Source of the DNA: an uncultured Oscillospiraceae bacterium
GTDB lineage: Bacteria; Bacillota; Clostridia; Oscillospirales; Oscillospiraceae
Reading direction: 5' to 3'
Length of the DNA stretch: 56,232 nucleotides
Assembly: GCA_944385665.1 (NCBI GenBank)
Contig: CALWYB010000011.1
Span: 1-56,232, forward strand
The translations under genes and the position numbers were made by a program. Below the pieces are notes generated by a model, which searched no databases, was not told where the DNA came from, and saw only the letters and a list, made by a program, of their open reading frames with translations. Below, piece after piece: positions 41,348 to 51,295 of this stretch. Position 1 is the first letter of the stretch, and each line of letters opens with the position of its first letter.

Positions 41348-42664
41348 ATGGCAAAAAACGACGAAAAGCGGTCTGTCCGCTGTTCCTTCTGCGGAAAGCA
41401 TCAGGATCAGGTGCGCCGCCTCATCGCCGGGCCGGGCGCCTATATCTGCAATGAGTGTGTGCAGCTGTGCATGAGCATTCTGGAGGACGAGGGCGAACTG
41501 GTCCAGGACACCCTGGAGAGCGCCATCCCTGACACCATCCCCGCCCCCCGGGAGATCCATGCCGTGCTGGACCAGTATATCATCGGCCAGGAGAAGGCCA
41601 AGGTGGCCCTGTCTGTGGCGGTGTACAACCACTATAAGCGCATCTATTTCGGCGGGGCAGAGGATGTGGAGCTGCAGAAGAGCAACATCCTGCTCATGGG
41701 CCCTACCGGCTGCGGCAAGACTCTGTTTGCCCAGACTCTGGCCCGGGTGCTGAAGGTGCCCTTCGCCATTGCCGACGCCACCACCCTCACCGAGGCGGGC
41801 TACGTGGGCGACGACGTAGAGAACATTCTGCTGCGCCTGGTCCAGGCCGCCGATTACGACATCGAGCTGGCCGAGCGGGGCATCATTTATATTGACGAGA
41901 TGGATAAGATCGCCCGGAAGAGTGAGAACACCTCTATCACCCGGGACGTGTCCGGCGAGGGTGTCCAGCAGGCTCTGCTGAAGATCCTGGAGGGTACCGT
42001 GGCCAACGTGCCCCCCCAGGGCGGCCGGAAGCACCCCCACCAGGAGTTCATTCAGATCGACACCAAGAACATTCTGTTCATCTGCGGCGGCGCCTTCGAC
42101 GGCATCGACAAGATCATCGAGAACCGCCTGGATAAGCGCTCTCTGGGCTTTGGGGCCGAGATCCAGAGCAAGAAGGAGCGCAATGTGGGTGAGCTGATGA
42201 AAGAGATCCAGCCCCAGGACCTGCTGAAGTTCGGCATCATCCCCGAGCTGGTGGGCCGTCTGCCGGTGATCACCACTCTGGAGTCCCTGGACCGCACCCA
42301 GATGGTGCAGATCCTCACCGAGCCCAAGAACGCCCTGGTGAAGCAGTATCAGAAGCTGCTGGAGTACGACGACGTGGACCTGGAGTTCACCCAGGACGCC
42401 CTGGAGGCAGTGGCCGACCGGGCGGTGGAGCGGGGCATCGGCGCCCGCGGCCTGCGGGCCATTCTGGAGGACGTGATGACCAAGATCATGTACGACGTGC
42501 CCTCCGACCCCACCATTGCCAAGGTGACCATTACGGCCGCCTGCATCCGCGACGGAGAGCCCCCGGAGATCCAGCGGGATCCCCAGCGCACCCAGCGGCC
42601 TCCCCTGGGGAAGGCCACGCTGCGGGCGGAGCGGGGCGGACTGCCCGGTACCCACGCTGGCTGA
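41348..42664 (+). CDS. clpX: ATP-dependent Clp protease ATP-binding subunit ClpX
   Basis: Unfoldase partner of ClpP. 438 residues. N-terminal zinc-binding domain with CSFCGK near 13-18 and CNECVQLC near 35-42. Walker A GPTGCGKT near 117-124, Walker [10 protein letters not shown] near 178-186, and the C-terminal sensor motif [12 protein letters not shown] near 361-372. Start ATG 41348 behind TTGAGGTAATAATTTC. Terminator follows the stop. Confidence 0.97.
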   Translation: MAKNDEKRSVRCSFCGKHQDQVRRLIAGPGAYICNECVQLCMSILEDEGELVQDTLESAIPDTIPAPREIHAVLDQYIIGQEKAKVALSVAVYNHYKRIYFGGAEDVELQKSNILLMGPTGCGKTLFAQTLARVLKVPFAIADATTLTEAGYVGDDVENILLRLVQAADYDIELAERGIIYIDEMDKIARKSENTSITRDVSGEGVQQALLKILEGTVANVPPQGGRKHPHQEFIQIDTKNILFICGGAFDGIDKIIENRLDKRSLGFGAEIQSKKERNVGELMKEIQPQDLLKFGIIPELVGRLPVITTLESLDRTQMVQILTEPKNALVKQYQKLLEYDDVDLEFTQDALEAVADRAVERGIGARGLRAILEDVMTKIMYDVPSDPTIAKVTITAACIRDGEPPEIQRDPQRTQRPPLGKATLRAERGGLPGTHAG

Positions 42665-42675
42665 TTTCATTTGAC

Positions 42676-42721
42676 AACAGCCCCGCGGTCCCCGGAAAAC
42701 GGCGGGCCCGGGGCTGTTTTG
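42676..42721 (+). terminator. clpX terminator
   Basis: Stem AACAGCCCCG / CGGGGCTGTT (42676-42685, 42709-42718) enclosing a further imperfect GC stem, then TTTTGTC. The lon gene starts 57 bases later and I see no separate promoter, so it may act as partial attenuation. Confidence 0.82.
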
Positions 42722-42777
42722 TCTCTATCCAACGGGGAGCGATCCCCACAGAAACCCCTTGAGAGGAAGTGATTTTC

Positions 42778-45198
42778 ATGGAAAAGGACTGGACGATCCA
42801 GGAGGTCAGCACCATGCCTGTCATCGCACTGCGCGGGCTGACGATTTTTCCCAATGTACTCATCCATTTTGACGTGGCCCGGGAGATCTCCATCAAAGCC
42901 CTGGAGGAGGCCATGACCGCCGGCGACCCGGTGTTCCTGGTGGGCCAGAAGGACTTGTCGGTGGAGAAGCCGGAAGCAAAAGACCTTTACACCGTCGGCA
43001 CCGTCTCCAAAGTGCGGCAGATCCTGCGTATGCCGGGGGACAACGTGCGGGTGATGGTAGAGGGCATCTGCCGGGGCAACCTGGAGCAGCTTAAGCGCAC
43101 CACCCCCTATCTGGAGGCGGAGGTACGTACCATCCCCAAGGAGAAGCCGGGGAACAACTCCGCCAAAACCGAGGCGCTCATCCGCTCTACCTACGAGATG
43201 TTCCAGCAGTATACCGAGCTGGCCCCCAAGACCGCGCCCGATCTGCTCATCAACGTGCTGGCCAGCGAGGACCCCGGGTACATTGCCGACTTTATCGCCC
43301 AGAACATCGCCATGCGCAACAGCGACAAGCAGGCGGTGCTGGAGGAGCTGCGGCCGGTGCGCCGCCTGGAGCGGCTCTACCGTCTGCTGTGCCGGGAGGT
43401 GGAGATCCTGGGCCTGGACATGGAGATCCAGAACCGTGCCCGGGAGCAGATGTCCGACAACCAGCGGGACTACTATCTGCGGGAGCAGCTCAAGGCCATC
43501 CAGGCCGAGCTGGGCGAGGGGGAAGGCGGCGCTGACTCCGAGCTGGACGACTACCGCAAGAAGATCGCCCAGGCCAAACTGCCCGACAACGTGCGGGAGC
43601 GTCTGGAGAAGGAAGTCAGCCGCCTGGCCAAGCAGCCCTACGGCTCCTCCGAGGCCACCGTCATGCGCAACTACCTGGACGTGTGCCTGGAGCTGCCCTG
43701 GGGTAAGAAGACCAAGGAGAAGATCAGCGTGGAGAGCGCCCGGAAGGTGCTGGACCACGACCACTTCGGTCTGGAGAAGGTGAAGGAGCGGGTGCTGGAG
43801 TTCCTGGCAGTCCGTCAGCTCACGCCTGATCTGAAGGGGCAAGTGATTTGCCTTGTCGGCCCTCCCGGCGTGGGCAAGACCTCCATCGCCATGTCGGTGG
43901 CCCGTGCCCTGCACCGGAAGCTGGGCCGCATCTCTCTGGGCGGCGTCAGCGATGAGGCGGAGATCCGGGGTCACCGAAAGACCTATGTGGGCTCCATGCC
44001 CGGCCGGATCATCTCCGCCATCAACCAGGCGGGCAGCTGTAACCCCCTGCTGCTGCTGGACGAGATCGACAAGATGGGCAGCGACCACCGGGGCGACCCC
44101 GCCGCCGCCCTGCTGGAGGTGCTGGACGTGGAGCAGAACAGCACCTTCCGGGACAACTTCCTGGAGGTACCCTTTGACCTGTCTGACGTGCTCTTTATCA
44201 CCACCGCCAACACCACCGAGACCATTCCCCGTCCTCTGCTGGACCGGATGGAGGTCATCGAGCTGCCCAGCTACACCGACGAGGAGAAGCTGCAGATCGC
44301 CAAGCGCCACCTGCTGCCCAAGGAGCTTAAACGCCACGGGCTGAACAAAAGTCAGCTGAAGGTGTCCGACGGAGCCATCCGCACCCTCATTACCTCCTAC
44401 ACCCGGGAGTCCGGCGTGCGTGTGCTGGAGCGGACCCTGGGCAGCCTGTGCCGGAAGGCGGCTATGAAGCTGGTGTCCGACGAGGTAAAGCAGGTGCGCA
44501 TTACAGATAAGGATCTGAAAGACCTGCTGGGCGCGCCCCGGTACTACCCAGAGCGGCAGGTGCTGGAGGAGCGTGTGGGCGTGGTCAACGGCCTGGCCTG
44601 GACCTCCGTGGGCGGTGAGCTGCTGGAGGTAGAGGTCAATGTGGTGCCAGGCTCGGGCAAGGTGGAGCTCACCGGCAACCTGGGCGATGTGATGAAGGAG
44701 TCGGCCCATGCCGCTCTCAGCTTCATCCGCAGCCAGGCCGACCGCCTGGGCATCCCCGCCGACTTTTACAAGGAGAAGGACATTCACGTCCACTTCCCCG
44801 AGGGGGCGGTCCCCAAGGACGGCCCTTCCGCCGGCATCGCCATCACCACCGCCATGGTATCCGCCCTCACCGGCTCGCCGGTGCGCCGGGGCATTGCCAT
44901 GACCGGCGAGGTCACCCTGCGTGGCCGGGTGCTGCCCATCGGCGGCCTGCGGGAGAAGACCATGGCCGCCCTGCGAAACGGCATTCAGACGGTCATCATC
45001 CCCGCCGACAACGAGAAGGATCTGGACGAGATCGACCAGACGGTGCGCAACGCCCTGAACTTTGTGCTGGTGGACCAGGCCGACCAGGTGCTGGCCCAGG
45101 CCATTCTGCCCCCGGGCGGGGCGGCCGAGCGGGACAAGGCCCTGGATGCCAAGCTGCCTGATTCTCAGGGCCGGGGCCATGCCCGTCTGCGCCAGTAA
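42778..45198 (+). CDS. lon: ATP-dependent protease La (Lon)
   Basis: 806 residues from ATG 42778 (GAGAGGAAG before it); GTG 42769 in frame is less likely. N-terminal LON domain opens [20 protein letters not shown]. Walker [10 protein letters not shown] near 361-369, Walker [13 protein letters not shown] near 425-436, and the Ser-Lys protease domain with [13 protein letters not shown] near 680-692 (Ser of GPSAG). Degrades misfolded and regulatory proteins. Followed by engB 10 bases later. Confidence 0.97.
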   Translation: MEKDWTIQEVSTMPVIALRGLTIFPNVLIHFDVAREISIKALEEAMTAGDPVFLVGQKDLSVEKPEAKDLYTVGTVSKVRQILRMPGDNVRVMVEGICRGNLEQLKRTTPYLEAEVRTIPKEKPGNNSAKTEALIRSTYEMFQQYTELAPKTAPDLLINVLASEDPGYIADFIAQNIAMRNSDKQAVLEELRPVRRLERLYRLLCREVEILGLDMEIQNRAREQMSDNQRDYYLREQLKAIQAELGEGEGGADSELDDYRKKIAQAKLPDNVRERLEKEVSRLAKQPYGSSEATVMRNYLDVCLELPWGKKTKEKISVESARKVLDHDHFGLEKVKERVLEFLAVRQLTPDLKGQVICLVGPPGVGKTSIAMSVARALHRKLGRISLGGVSDEAEIRGHRKTYVGSMPGRIISAINQAGSCNPLLLLDEIDKMGSDHRGDPAAALLEVLDVEQNSTFRDNFLEVPFDLSDVLFITTANTTETIPRPLLDRMEVIELPSYTDEEKLQIAKRHLLPKELKRHGLNKSQLKVSDGAIRTLITSYTRESGVRVLERTLGSLCRKAAMKLVSDEVKQVRITDKDLKDLLGAPRYYPERQVLEERVGVVNGLAWTSVGGELLEVEVNVVPGSGKVELTGNLGDVMKESAHAALSFIRSQADRLGIPADFYKEKDIHVHFPEGAVPKDGPSAGIAITTAMVSALTGSPVRRGIAMTGEVTLRGRVLPIGGLREKTMAALRNGIQTVIIPADNEKDLDEIDQTVRNALNFVLVDQADQVLAQAILPPGGAAERDKALDAKLPDSQGRGHARLRQ

Positions 45199-45208
45199 GG
45201 AGGAGCCC

Positions 45209-45844
45209 ATGCCCATCAATCTGCAAAAGGCGGAGTTTGTCCTCTCCGCCGTGGCCCCCAAGTTCTTTCTCCGGGACGGACTGCCCCAGGTGGCCTTTTC
45301 CGGCCGCTCTAACGTGGGCAAGTCCTCGGTCATCAACCGCCTGCTCAACCGAAAGAATTTCGCCCGGGTGGGAGCCGCGCCCGGCAAGACCACCCAGATC
45401 AACTACTTTAAAATCGACAACGCCTTCTACCTGGTGGACCTGCCCGGCTACGGCTATGCCAAGGTGTCCAAGGCCGAGCGGGACCGCTGGGGCAAGCTGA
45501 TGGAGAGCTACTTCGCCGACCCGGAGCTGATGACTTTGGGCGTGATGATCGTAGATTCCCGGCATAAGCCCACGGCGGACGACTGCACCATGGCCCGGTG
45601 GTACCGGGAGGCGGGCTGCCCCTTTGTGGTGGTGGCCAACAAGCTGGACAAGCTGAAAAAAAGCGAAGTGGAGCCCAACCTCCAGACCATCCGGGACACC
45701 CTGGAGCTGGGGGAGGAGGACGTGGTCATCCCCTTCTCCGCGGAAAAGGGGACGGGGCGGCAGGAGCTGGTCTCCGCCATCCTGGACAGCGTACAGCGGC
45801 GCAAGAGCGCTTCCGCTTGTCAAGCGGACGAAAACTTGGTATAA
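45209..45844 (+). CDS. engB: ribosome biogenesis GTPase EngB (YsxC/YihA)
   Basis: 211 residues from ATG 45209 behind AAGGAGGAGCCC; the longer frame upstream overlaps lon in a different frame. G1 SGRSNVGKSSVIN near 31-43, G3 DLPGYGYAK near 78-86, G4 NKLDK near 151-155. Needed for 50S assembly. lon-engB adjacency is conserved in Firmicutes. Confidence 0.95.
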   Translation: MPINLQKAEFVLSAVAPKFFLRDGLPQVAFSGRSNVGKSSVINRLLNRKNFARVGAAPGKTTQINYFKIDNAFYLVDLPGYGYAKVSKAERDRWGKLMESYFADPELMTLGVMIVDSRHKPTADDCTMARWYREAGCPFVVVANKLDKLKKSEVEPNLQTIRDTLELGEEDVVIPFSAEKGTGRQELVSAILDSVQRRKSASACQADENLV

Positions 45845-45855
45845 TTTTGTTGCCT

Positions 45856-45879
45856 GAGGGGGCCGTTTGGCCCCCTCTT
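45856..45879 (+). terminator. hairpin after engB, weak terminator candidate
   Basis: Perfect stem GAGGGGGCC / GGCCCCCTC (45856-45864, 45869-45877), GTTT loop, followed only by TT. Confidence 0.4.
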
Positions 45880-45911
45880 GCGGTAACCGAACCAAATACG
45901 AGGAACACAGT

Positions 45912-46598
45912 ATGGGCGCATTAACGGAATTTCTTCACCATATGGACTGGCAGGGCATGCTTATGTTCCTGATGAGCGCGGTAGCCTGCCTCATCTGCCT
46001 GACCATCCATGAGCTGTCTCACGGCCTGATGGCCCGGCTGCTGGGGGACCCCACCGCTAAGGTCAACGGGCGGCTGACCCTCAACCCACTGGCCCACATC
46101 GACTGGGTGGGCCTGTTTCTGCTGCTGACGGTGGGAGTGGGCTGGGCCAGGCCGGTGCCGGTGGATATGCGCAACTTCCGCAACCCCAAAGCGGGCATGG
46201 CGGCCACCGCGCTGGCGGGTCCCATCTCCAACTTCCTGCTGGCCCTGGTGTGTGTGTCTCTGGGGGGCTTTGTGCTGCGCAGCGGGATGCGGGAGGTCTG
46301 GTCGGCCTATCTGCTGCTGTTTTTGTGCCAGCTGGCCGTGCTGAACATCGGTCTGGGGGTTTTTAACCTGATTCCCATCCCGCCCCTGGATGGCTCCCGG
46401 GTGGTGAGCGCCTTTCTGCCTGACCGGGCCTACCGGTGGCTCATGCAGCGGGAGCGGTTTCTCATTCTGGCGGTGGTGCTGCTGGCCTGGTCGGGGATTC
46501 TGGGCGGGCCGCTGGAGGCGGCCATCGCTTGGGTGCTGAAGGCCATGTGCCATGTGACCGGGTTCCCCTTTTCTATTATGACCTACTATTTCTTCTAA
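45912..46598 (+). CDS. site-2 protease family (M50) membrane metalloprotease
   Basis: 228 residues, about five membrane segments. Zinc motif TIHELSHGLMA (HExxH) near 37-47, and the second-domain stretch FNLIPIPPLDGSRVV near 149-163 supplies the Asp ligand (the usual NPxPxxDG motif). Cleaves peptide bonds inside the membrane; substrate unknown. Start ATG 45912. scpA follows 15 bases later. Confidence 0.93.
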   Translation: MGALTEFLHHMDWQGMLMFLMSAVACLICLTIHELSHGLMARLLGDPTAKVNGRLTLNPLAHIDWVGLFLLLTVGVGWARPVPVDMRNFRNPKAGMAATALAGPISNFLLALVCVSLGGFVLRSGMREVWSAYLLLFLCQLAVLNIGLGVFNLIPIPPLDGSRVVSAFLPDRAYRWLMQRERFLILAVVLLAWSGILGGPLEAAIAWVLKAMCHVTGFPFSIMTYYFF

Positions 46599-46613
46599 AA
46601 GGGAGGGGCGGGA

Positions 46614-47420
46614 TTGGACAGTCCCATCTATCATCTCCAGGGCGTGGTCAAGGACAAGTCGGAGGATATGCAGGACTTTGTGGGTCCGCTGGACCTCATC
46701 CTGCACCTGCTGAGCAAGAATAAGATGGAGATCAAGGACATCCAGATCTCCCTCATTCTGGACCAGTACCTGGCCTGGATGAACCAGCGCAAGCAGCTGG
46801 ATCTGGAGGTGGCCAGTGAGTTTGTCACCATGGCCTCCCACCTGGTCTACATCAAGACCCGGATGCTCCTGTCCATCCACGACGAGGAGGCCATGAGCGA
46901 GATGGAACAGCTCATCGCAACTCTGGAGGCCCACCAGCGCAATGAGAACTATCTGAAAATCAAGGAGATCATCCCCCTGCTGGATGATCGCTTCCGCTAC
47001 GGCCGGGACTTAATTACCAAGACCCCGGAACCCATCCAGCCGGACAAGGCCTATCAGTATGTCCACCCCAAGGAGGATCTGCGGAAGGCCATGCAGCAGG
47101 TGATGGCCCGTTCGGACCACAAGCTGCCCCCGCCGGTGTCCGCCTTTCAGGGCATCGTAGGCCGGGAGCCCTACCCGGTGGCGGAAAAGGCCGCCGAGAT
47201 CCTCCAGCGGCTGGTGCACCTTGGGGTCACCCGGTTCCGGGCCCTGTTTCGGGGCAACCGGAGCCGCTCGGAGGTGGTGGCCACCTTCATTGCCGTGCTG
47301 GAGCTGTGCAAAGCACACCGCCTGCGTCTGGCAGGCACCGAGGAGGACTGCACCGTCACCTGCATCCAGGGGGACCAGGCGCAGCCTCTGGAGATCACCG
47401 CCGACGGTCCGGAGGAATAA
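46614..47420 (+). CDS. scpA: segregation and condensation protein A
   Basis: Kleisin subunit bridging SMC heads. 268 residues from a TTG at 46614 behind GGGAGGGGCGGGA. Signature DFVGPLDLILHLLSKNKMEI near 22-41, then ASHLVYIKTRMLL near 79-91. The C-terminal winged helix contains VATFIAVLELCKAHRLRL. Followed by scpB after 12 bases. Confidence 0.95.
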   Translation: MDSPIYHLQGVVKDKSEDMQDFVGPLDLILHLLSKNKMEIKDIQISLILDQYLAWMNQRKQLDLEVASEFVTMASHLVYIKTRMLLSIHDEEAMSEMEQLIATLEAHQRNENYLKIKEIIPLLDDRFRYGRDLITKTPEPIQPDKAYQYVHPKEDLRKAMQQVMARSDHKLPPPVSAFQGIVGREPYPVAEKAAEILQRLVHLGVTRFRALFRGNRSRSEVVATFIAVLELCKAHRLRLAGTEEDCTVTCIQGDQAQPLEITADGPEE

Positions 47421-47432
47421 GGGGGAACGCCC

Positions 47433-48044
47433 ATGGAAGTGAAGGAATTGGAAGCCGCCCTGGAGGGCATTCTGTTTGCCGCGGGAGAGCCGGTGGGGGT
47501 GGAGCGGCTGTGTCTCAGCCTGGAGACCGACCGGCCCACTCTGGACGCGGTGGCCAAGCAGCTGATGGACCGCTACCGCTATGAACGCCGGGGCATCCGC
47601 ATCGTGCGCATGGACGCCAGCTACCAGATGTGCTCCGCCCCGGAGTACGCCACCTATATCCGCAAAACCCTGGAGGGGCGCAAGCCCCCCAGACTGTCCC
47701 AGCCCGCCCTGGAGGTGCTGGCCATCATCGCCTACTACCAGCCGGTGACCCGGGCCTATGTGGATCAGATCCGTGGGGTAGACAGCGCCTACACCGTGGG
47801 ATTGCTGCTGGAGCGGGAGCTCATTGAAGAGAGCGGCCGGCTAGCGGTGCCGGGACGGCCCATCTTGTACCGCACCACGAAAAACTTTCTCCGCTCCTTT
47901 GGGATGGCCTCCCTGGAGGAGCTGCCGCCCCTGCCGGACGGCTCCCAGGAGGGCAGTCAGATGACCCTGGAGCTGGAGCAGGCGGTGGAGCGCCTGCGGG
48001 CGGAGCAGGAGGAAGGGGAGCCTTCCCCGGAGGCGGAACCATGA
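47433..48044 (+). CDS. scpB: segregation and condensation protein B
   Basis: Winged-helix dimer binding ScpA. 203 residues. AALEGILFAAGEPV near 8-21 and LSQPALEVLAIIAYYQPVTR near 87-106 are family hallmarks; GRPILYRTTKNFL near 142-154. Acidic Glu-rich tail. The stop overlaps the next gene by four bases. Confidence 0.95.
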   Translation: MEVKELEAALEGILFAAGEPVGVERLCLSLETDRPTLDAVAKQLMDRYRYERRGIRIVRMDASYQMCSAPEYATYIRKTLEGRKPPRLSQPALEVLAIIAYYQPVTRAYVDQIRGVDSAYTVGLLLERELIEESGRLAVPGRPILYRTTKNFLRSFGMASLEELPPLPDGSQEGSQMTLELEQAVERLRAEQEEGEPSPEAEP

Positions 48045-48682
48045 TTGGTTGGATCATTGCCGGAGTGGTTATCCTTTTGGTATGCCTGTTGGGCAGCCTC
48101 CGGCTGGGCGTGGGAGGGTCCCACACCCAGGAGGAGGGGATTCGGGTCTGGCTGCGGCTGGGTCCGGCCAAGATCACCCTCTATCCCAGGCCGAAGAAGG
48201 AACCGTCCAACCCGGCCAGGGAGAAAAAGCCCAAGCCGCCCAAGGAGAAGAAGCCGGAACGGGAGAAAAAGCCCAAAAAGCCCCTCACCTCGGAGCAGAT
48301 CATCGCTCTGGTGCGGCAGCTCATCCCGCTGGGACTGGAGGCGGCAGGTTCCTTCCGCCGCAAGCTGCGCATCGATGTGCTGGACGCCCGCCTGGTGGTG
48401 GGAGAGCCCGATCCGGCGGACGCGGCCCTGCACTACGGCCAGGCCAGCGCGGCCCTGGGCGCCCTGTGGGGGCCGCTGAACCAGGCCGTTCAGATCAAGG
48501 ACGGCCGGGCCAGGGTGGATGTGGACTTTCAGCAGGACCACTGGGTCCTGTGGGGCCGCTTGCAGATGACCCTGACGGTGGGACAGCTGGTGTGGCTGGG
48601 CCTGCGCTACGGCGCGGCTGTGTTGCATATTCTGCGGGAGACCCGCAAAGAATCGAAAAAAGAGCAGAGAAAGGCGGCCTGA
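48041..48682 (+). CDS. DUF2953-family membrane-anchored protein
   Basis: 213 residues. One N-terminal membrane helix (IIAGVVILLVCLLGSL), then a Lys/Pro/Glu-rich linker (KKPKPPKEKKPEREKKPKKP near 61-80), and a C-terminal domain typical of DUF2953 (RRKLRIDVLDARLVVGEPDP near 105-124). In Clostridia this gene regularly precedes ytfJ. Likely sporulation- or envelope-linked; function not established. Confidence 0.85.
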   Translation: MIGWIIAGVVILLVCLLGSLRLGVGGSHTQEEGIRVWLRLGPAKITLYPRPKKEPSNPAREKKPKPPKEKKPEREKKPKKPLTSEQIIALVRQLIPLGLEAAGSFRRKLRIDVLDARLVVGEPDPADAALHYGQASAALGALWGPLNQAVQIKDGRARVDVDFQQDHWVLWGRLQMTLTVGQLVWLGLRYGAAVLHILRETRKESKKEQRKAA

Positions 48683-48685
48683 ACA

Positions 48686-49102
48686 ATGGAAAAGCAGCAT
48701 CCTCTTAATGATTTGATGAGTGTGGCGGCGGACAAGCTCCGGGCCATGGCCGACTCCAACACCGTGGTGGGCGAGCCCATCCACGCCGGAGATGTGACTC
48801 TCATTCCCGTCTCCCGTCTGTCCTTCGGCATCGCCAGCGGCGGCACGGAGTACTCCACCAAGAAGCAGGCGCCTGGCGAGGACAACGCCTTTGGCGGCGG
48901 CAGCGGCGCCAGCGGCAAGGTGGACCCAGTGGCCTTCCTCATTGTGCGGGGGGACAGCGTCAAGCTGCTGCCTGTGCTGCCTCCGCCGGCGACTACTCTG
49001 GACCGGGTGATCGAGAGCATGCCCGAGGTGGTGGACAAGATCACCGATTTTATTGACAAGCAGCAGGCCAAGCGGGAGGCAAAAACCGACCTGGCCGACT
49101 GA
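48686..49102 (+). CDS. ytfJ: GerW family sporulation protein (YtfJ)
   Basis: 138 residues. MSVAADKLRAMADSNTVVGE near 11-30, then IPVSRLSFGIASGG near 44-57 and the Gly-rich GGGSGASGKVDPVAFLIV near 71-88 are family signatures. In Bacillus the product is a spore protein linked to germination. Supports a spore-forming host. Lies three bases after the DUF2953 gene. Confidence 0.92.
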   Translation: MEKQHPLNDLMSVAADKLRAMADSNTVVGEPIHAGDVTLIPVSRLSFGIASGGTEYSTKKQAPGEDNAFGGGSGASGKVDPVAFLIVRGDSVKLLPVLPPPATTLDRVIESMPEVVDKITDFIDKQQAKREAKTDLAD

Positions 49103-49180
49103 ATCGCGCTTTTTTACGGCGCCGCTGCAAGAAACGGAAAAAACCGGCCATCCTAATTCCATACATCCCAACAGGAGGCG

Positions 49181-50284
49181 ATGGAAGTGGGGAGAGGAAC
49201 GGGAGTGCTGTTGGCAGCGGCGCTGTGTTTTGCCCTGCTGCCCCAGGCAGGGGCGGCGGAGGTGACGGTCTCGGCCCAGAGCGCAGTGCTCATGGAGGCG
49301 GAGAGCGGCCGGGTGCTGTACGCCAAGGACGCGGACACCCAGCGGCTCATTGCCAGCACCACCAAGCTGATGACCGCGCTGGTGGCCCTGGAGTCGGGCC
49401 ACAGCCTGGAGGAGGACGTGACCATCCCGACGGAAGCGGCAGGGGTAGAGGGTTCTTCCCTCTATTTAAAAGCGGGAGAGACGGTAAAGCTAAAAACCTT
49501 GCTATATGGTATGCTCCTTCACTCGGGCAATGATGCGGCCACCGCAGTGGCCCTCTATTGCGCCGGAAGCCTGGAGGCCTTTGCCCAGGAAATGAACGAC
49601 AAGGCCCGGGAGCTGGGGATGACAAACAGCCACTTTACCAACCCCACCGGCCTGGACGGGGAGGAGCACTACTCCACCGCCTATGACATGGCTCTGCTGG
49701 CCCGGGCCTGTCTGCAAACGCCGGAGCTGGCGGAGATGACCGCCACCCGGTCGGTTACCATGGAGGGGCGCACCCTGGTCAACCACAACAAGCTCCTGTG
49801 GCGTTATGAGGGCTGTGTGGGCATGAAGACAGGCTACACCCAGGCGGCAGGCCGCACCCTGGTGTCGGCGGCGCAGCGGGACGGGATGACCCTCATCGCC
49901 GTCACACTGAACGCCCCCAACGACTGGAGCGACCACGCCGCCCTGCTGGACTACGGGTTTGCCAACTACCACATGGAAGAGGCGGTGACGGCGGGACAGA
50001 GCCTGTGCACTCTGCCCGTCTCGGGCAGTTTGGTGCCCTTTGTGTCCCTGGAGGCGGAGGAGACCCTGCGCTGGCCGGTGGGAGCAGGGGAGAAGCTGGA
50101 GACACGGCTGGAGCTGGGCGGTCTCACCAGCCTGGATGCCCCGGTGCAGGCCGGGGTGCCCATGGGCCGGGTGGAAGTGCTGCTGGGCGGCGAGGTGGTG
50201 GGGGAGAGCGACCTCTCCTCCGCTGTGCCCATCCATCGGGATCAGCAGGAGCGGAAGGGCTGGCTGGACTGGCTGTTGGGCTGA
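49181..50284 (+). CDS. dacF: D-alanyl-D-alanine carboxypeptidase (DacF/PBP5 type)
   Basis: Trims the terminal D-Ala of peptidoglycan. 367 residues. Signal peptide about 1-27 ending AGAAE. Active-site SxxK in IASTTKLMTAL near 57-67 (Ser59-x-x-Lys), SGN in LHSGNDAAT near 114-122, KTG in MKTGYTQAAG near 217-226. ATG 49181 is only two bases from its AGGAGG; the GTG at 49187, eight bases away, may be the true start. DacF, a sporulation-expressed relative, fits the ytfJ context; family branch is inference. Confidence 0.9.
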   Translation: MEVGRGTGVLLAAALCFALLPQAGAAEVTVSAQSAVLMEAESGRVLYAKDADTQRLIASTTKLMTALVALESGHSLEEDVTIPTEAAGVEGSSLYLKAGETVKLKTLLYGMLLHSGNDAATAVALYCAGSLEAFAQEMNDKARELGMTNSHFTNPTGLDGEEHYSTAYDMALLARACLQTPELAEMTATRSVTMEGRTLVNHNKLLWRYEGCVGMKTGYTQAAGRTLVSAAQRDGMTLIAVTLNAPNDWSDHAALLDYGFANYHMEEAVTAGQSLCTLPVSGSLVPFVSLEAEETLRWPVGAGEKLETRLELGGLTSLDAPVQAGVPMGRVEVLLGGEVVGESDLSSAVPIHRDQQERKGWLDWLLG

Positions 50285-50312
50285 ACACGGATATGAGAAA
50301 GGGGCGGTTTCC

Positions 50313-51029
50313 TTGGAGGAGCGGCTGCAAAAATTGATCTCCCAGTGTGGGCTGGCCTCCCGCCGTACGGCGGAGGCGTGGATCACGGCGGGGCGGGTGA
50401 CGGTGAACGGCCTTCCCGCCTCCCTGGGCGACCGGGCCGACCTGGACCGGGACCGGGTGGAGGTGGACGGCCGTCCTCTCCGGGGGGGCAGCCCCCGTAC
50501 ATACCTGATGCTGAATAAGCCCCGGGGGTATGTGACCACCCTGTCCGACGAGAAGGGGCGCAAAACGGTGGCGGCCCTGGTGTCGGGGTGCGGGAAACGG
50601 GTGTGGCCGGTGGGCCGGCTGGACCTGGACTCCGAGGGTCTGCTGCTGATGACTGACGACGGAGAGCTGACCAACCATCTGCTCCACCCCAGCCATCAGG
50701 TGGAGAAGGAGTACCTGGTGTGGGTGACAGGGGATGTGGAGGCCGCCCTGCCCATCCTGTCCGGCCCTATGGAGCTGGACGGGGAGCCGCTGGCTCCCGC
50801 TAAGGTGGTGCGGGGACGCACCGGAGATCAGGGAGTGACCCAGCTGTCCATCACCATCTGCCAGGGGAAGAACCGCCAGGTGCGGCGGATGTGCGCCCAG
50901 GCGGGATTGGAGGTCACCCGGCTCAAGCGCATCCGGGAGGGTCAGGTGCAGCTGGACCGGCGGCTCAAGCCCGGCCAGTGGCGGCCTCTCACCCGGGAGG
51001 AACTGGCTGCGCTGGGAAAGAATTTGTAA
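50313..51029 (+). CDS. rluB: 23S rRNA pseudouridine synthase RluB-type
   Basis: 238 residues from a TTG at 50313 (GAGAAAGGGGCGG before it). N-terminal S4 domain MEERLQKLISQCGLASRR, then catalytic VGRLDLDSEGLLLMTDDGEL near 107-126 (catalytic Asp in GRLDxDS) and QGKNRQVRRMCAQAG near 186-200. Isomerises U2605-type sites. Clostridia keep this gene after dac. Confidence 0.93.
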   Translation: MEERLQKLISQCGLASRRTAEAWITAGRVTVNGLPASLGDRADLDRDRVEVDGRPLRGGSPRTYLMLNKPRGYVTTLSDEKGRKTVAALVSGCGKRVWPVGRLDLDSEGLLLMTDDGELTNHLLHPSHQVEKEYLVWVTGDVEAALPILSGPMELDGEPLAPAKVVRGRTGDQGVTQLSITICQGKNRQVRRMCAQAGLEVTRLKRIREGQVQLDRRLKPGQWRPLTREELAALGKNL

Positions 51030-51090
51030 AGAATTAGGAAAATGCAGGCAAATTTTTTGCAAGATTATATGAAAGACTTGCAGAAATTGC

Positions 51091-51119
51091 TTGCATTTTT
51101 TGTGGAAAGCAGGTATGAT
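51091..51119 (+). promoter_or_regulatory. promoter of the RpiR-family regulator
   Basis: TTGCAT (51091-51096), 17 bp, TATGAT (51114-51119). The transcript would have a 170-base leader to 51295. No known riboswitch or terminator was recognised in it. Confidence 0.7.
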
Positions 51120-51295
51120 AGACGATGGAAGTTTTGCCGGTTTGCGGCAGGATTTCCCGCGAATCTTCCTCCCTATGCCAAGAGCGGGGCTGTGGGGGAA
51201 ACAGAGACAGACGGCTTCTTTTATGCCGGAGATCCGGCTCCCTGTCCGGGCTCCTAATCAGCGAGAAGCCACCATTGTCAGGAGATGAAAGGAAT

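Noticed and set aside
42671-42676. TTGACA after clpX as a lon promoter
   Set aside because: No -10 follows; it is overlapped by the terminator stem.
42667-45402. 911-codon minus-strand open frame opposite lon
   Set aside because: Shadow of lon: same GC-driven stop avoidance, no motifs, no ribosome site.
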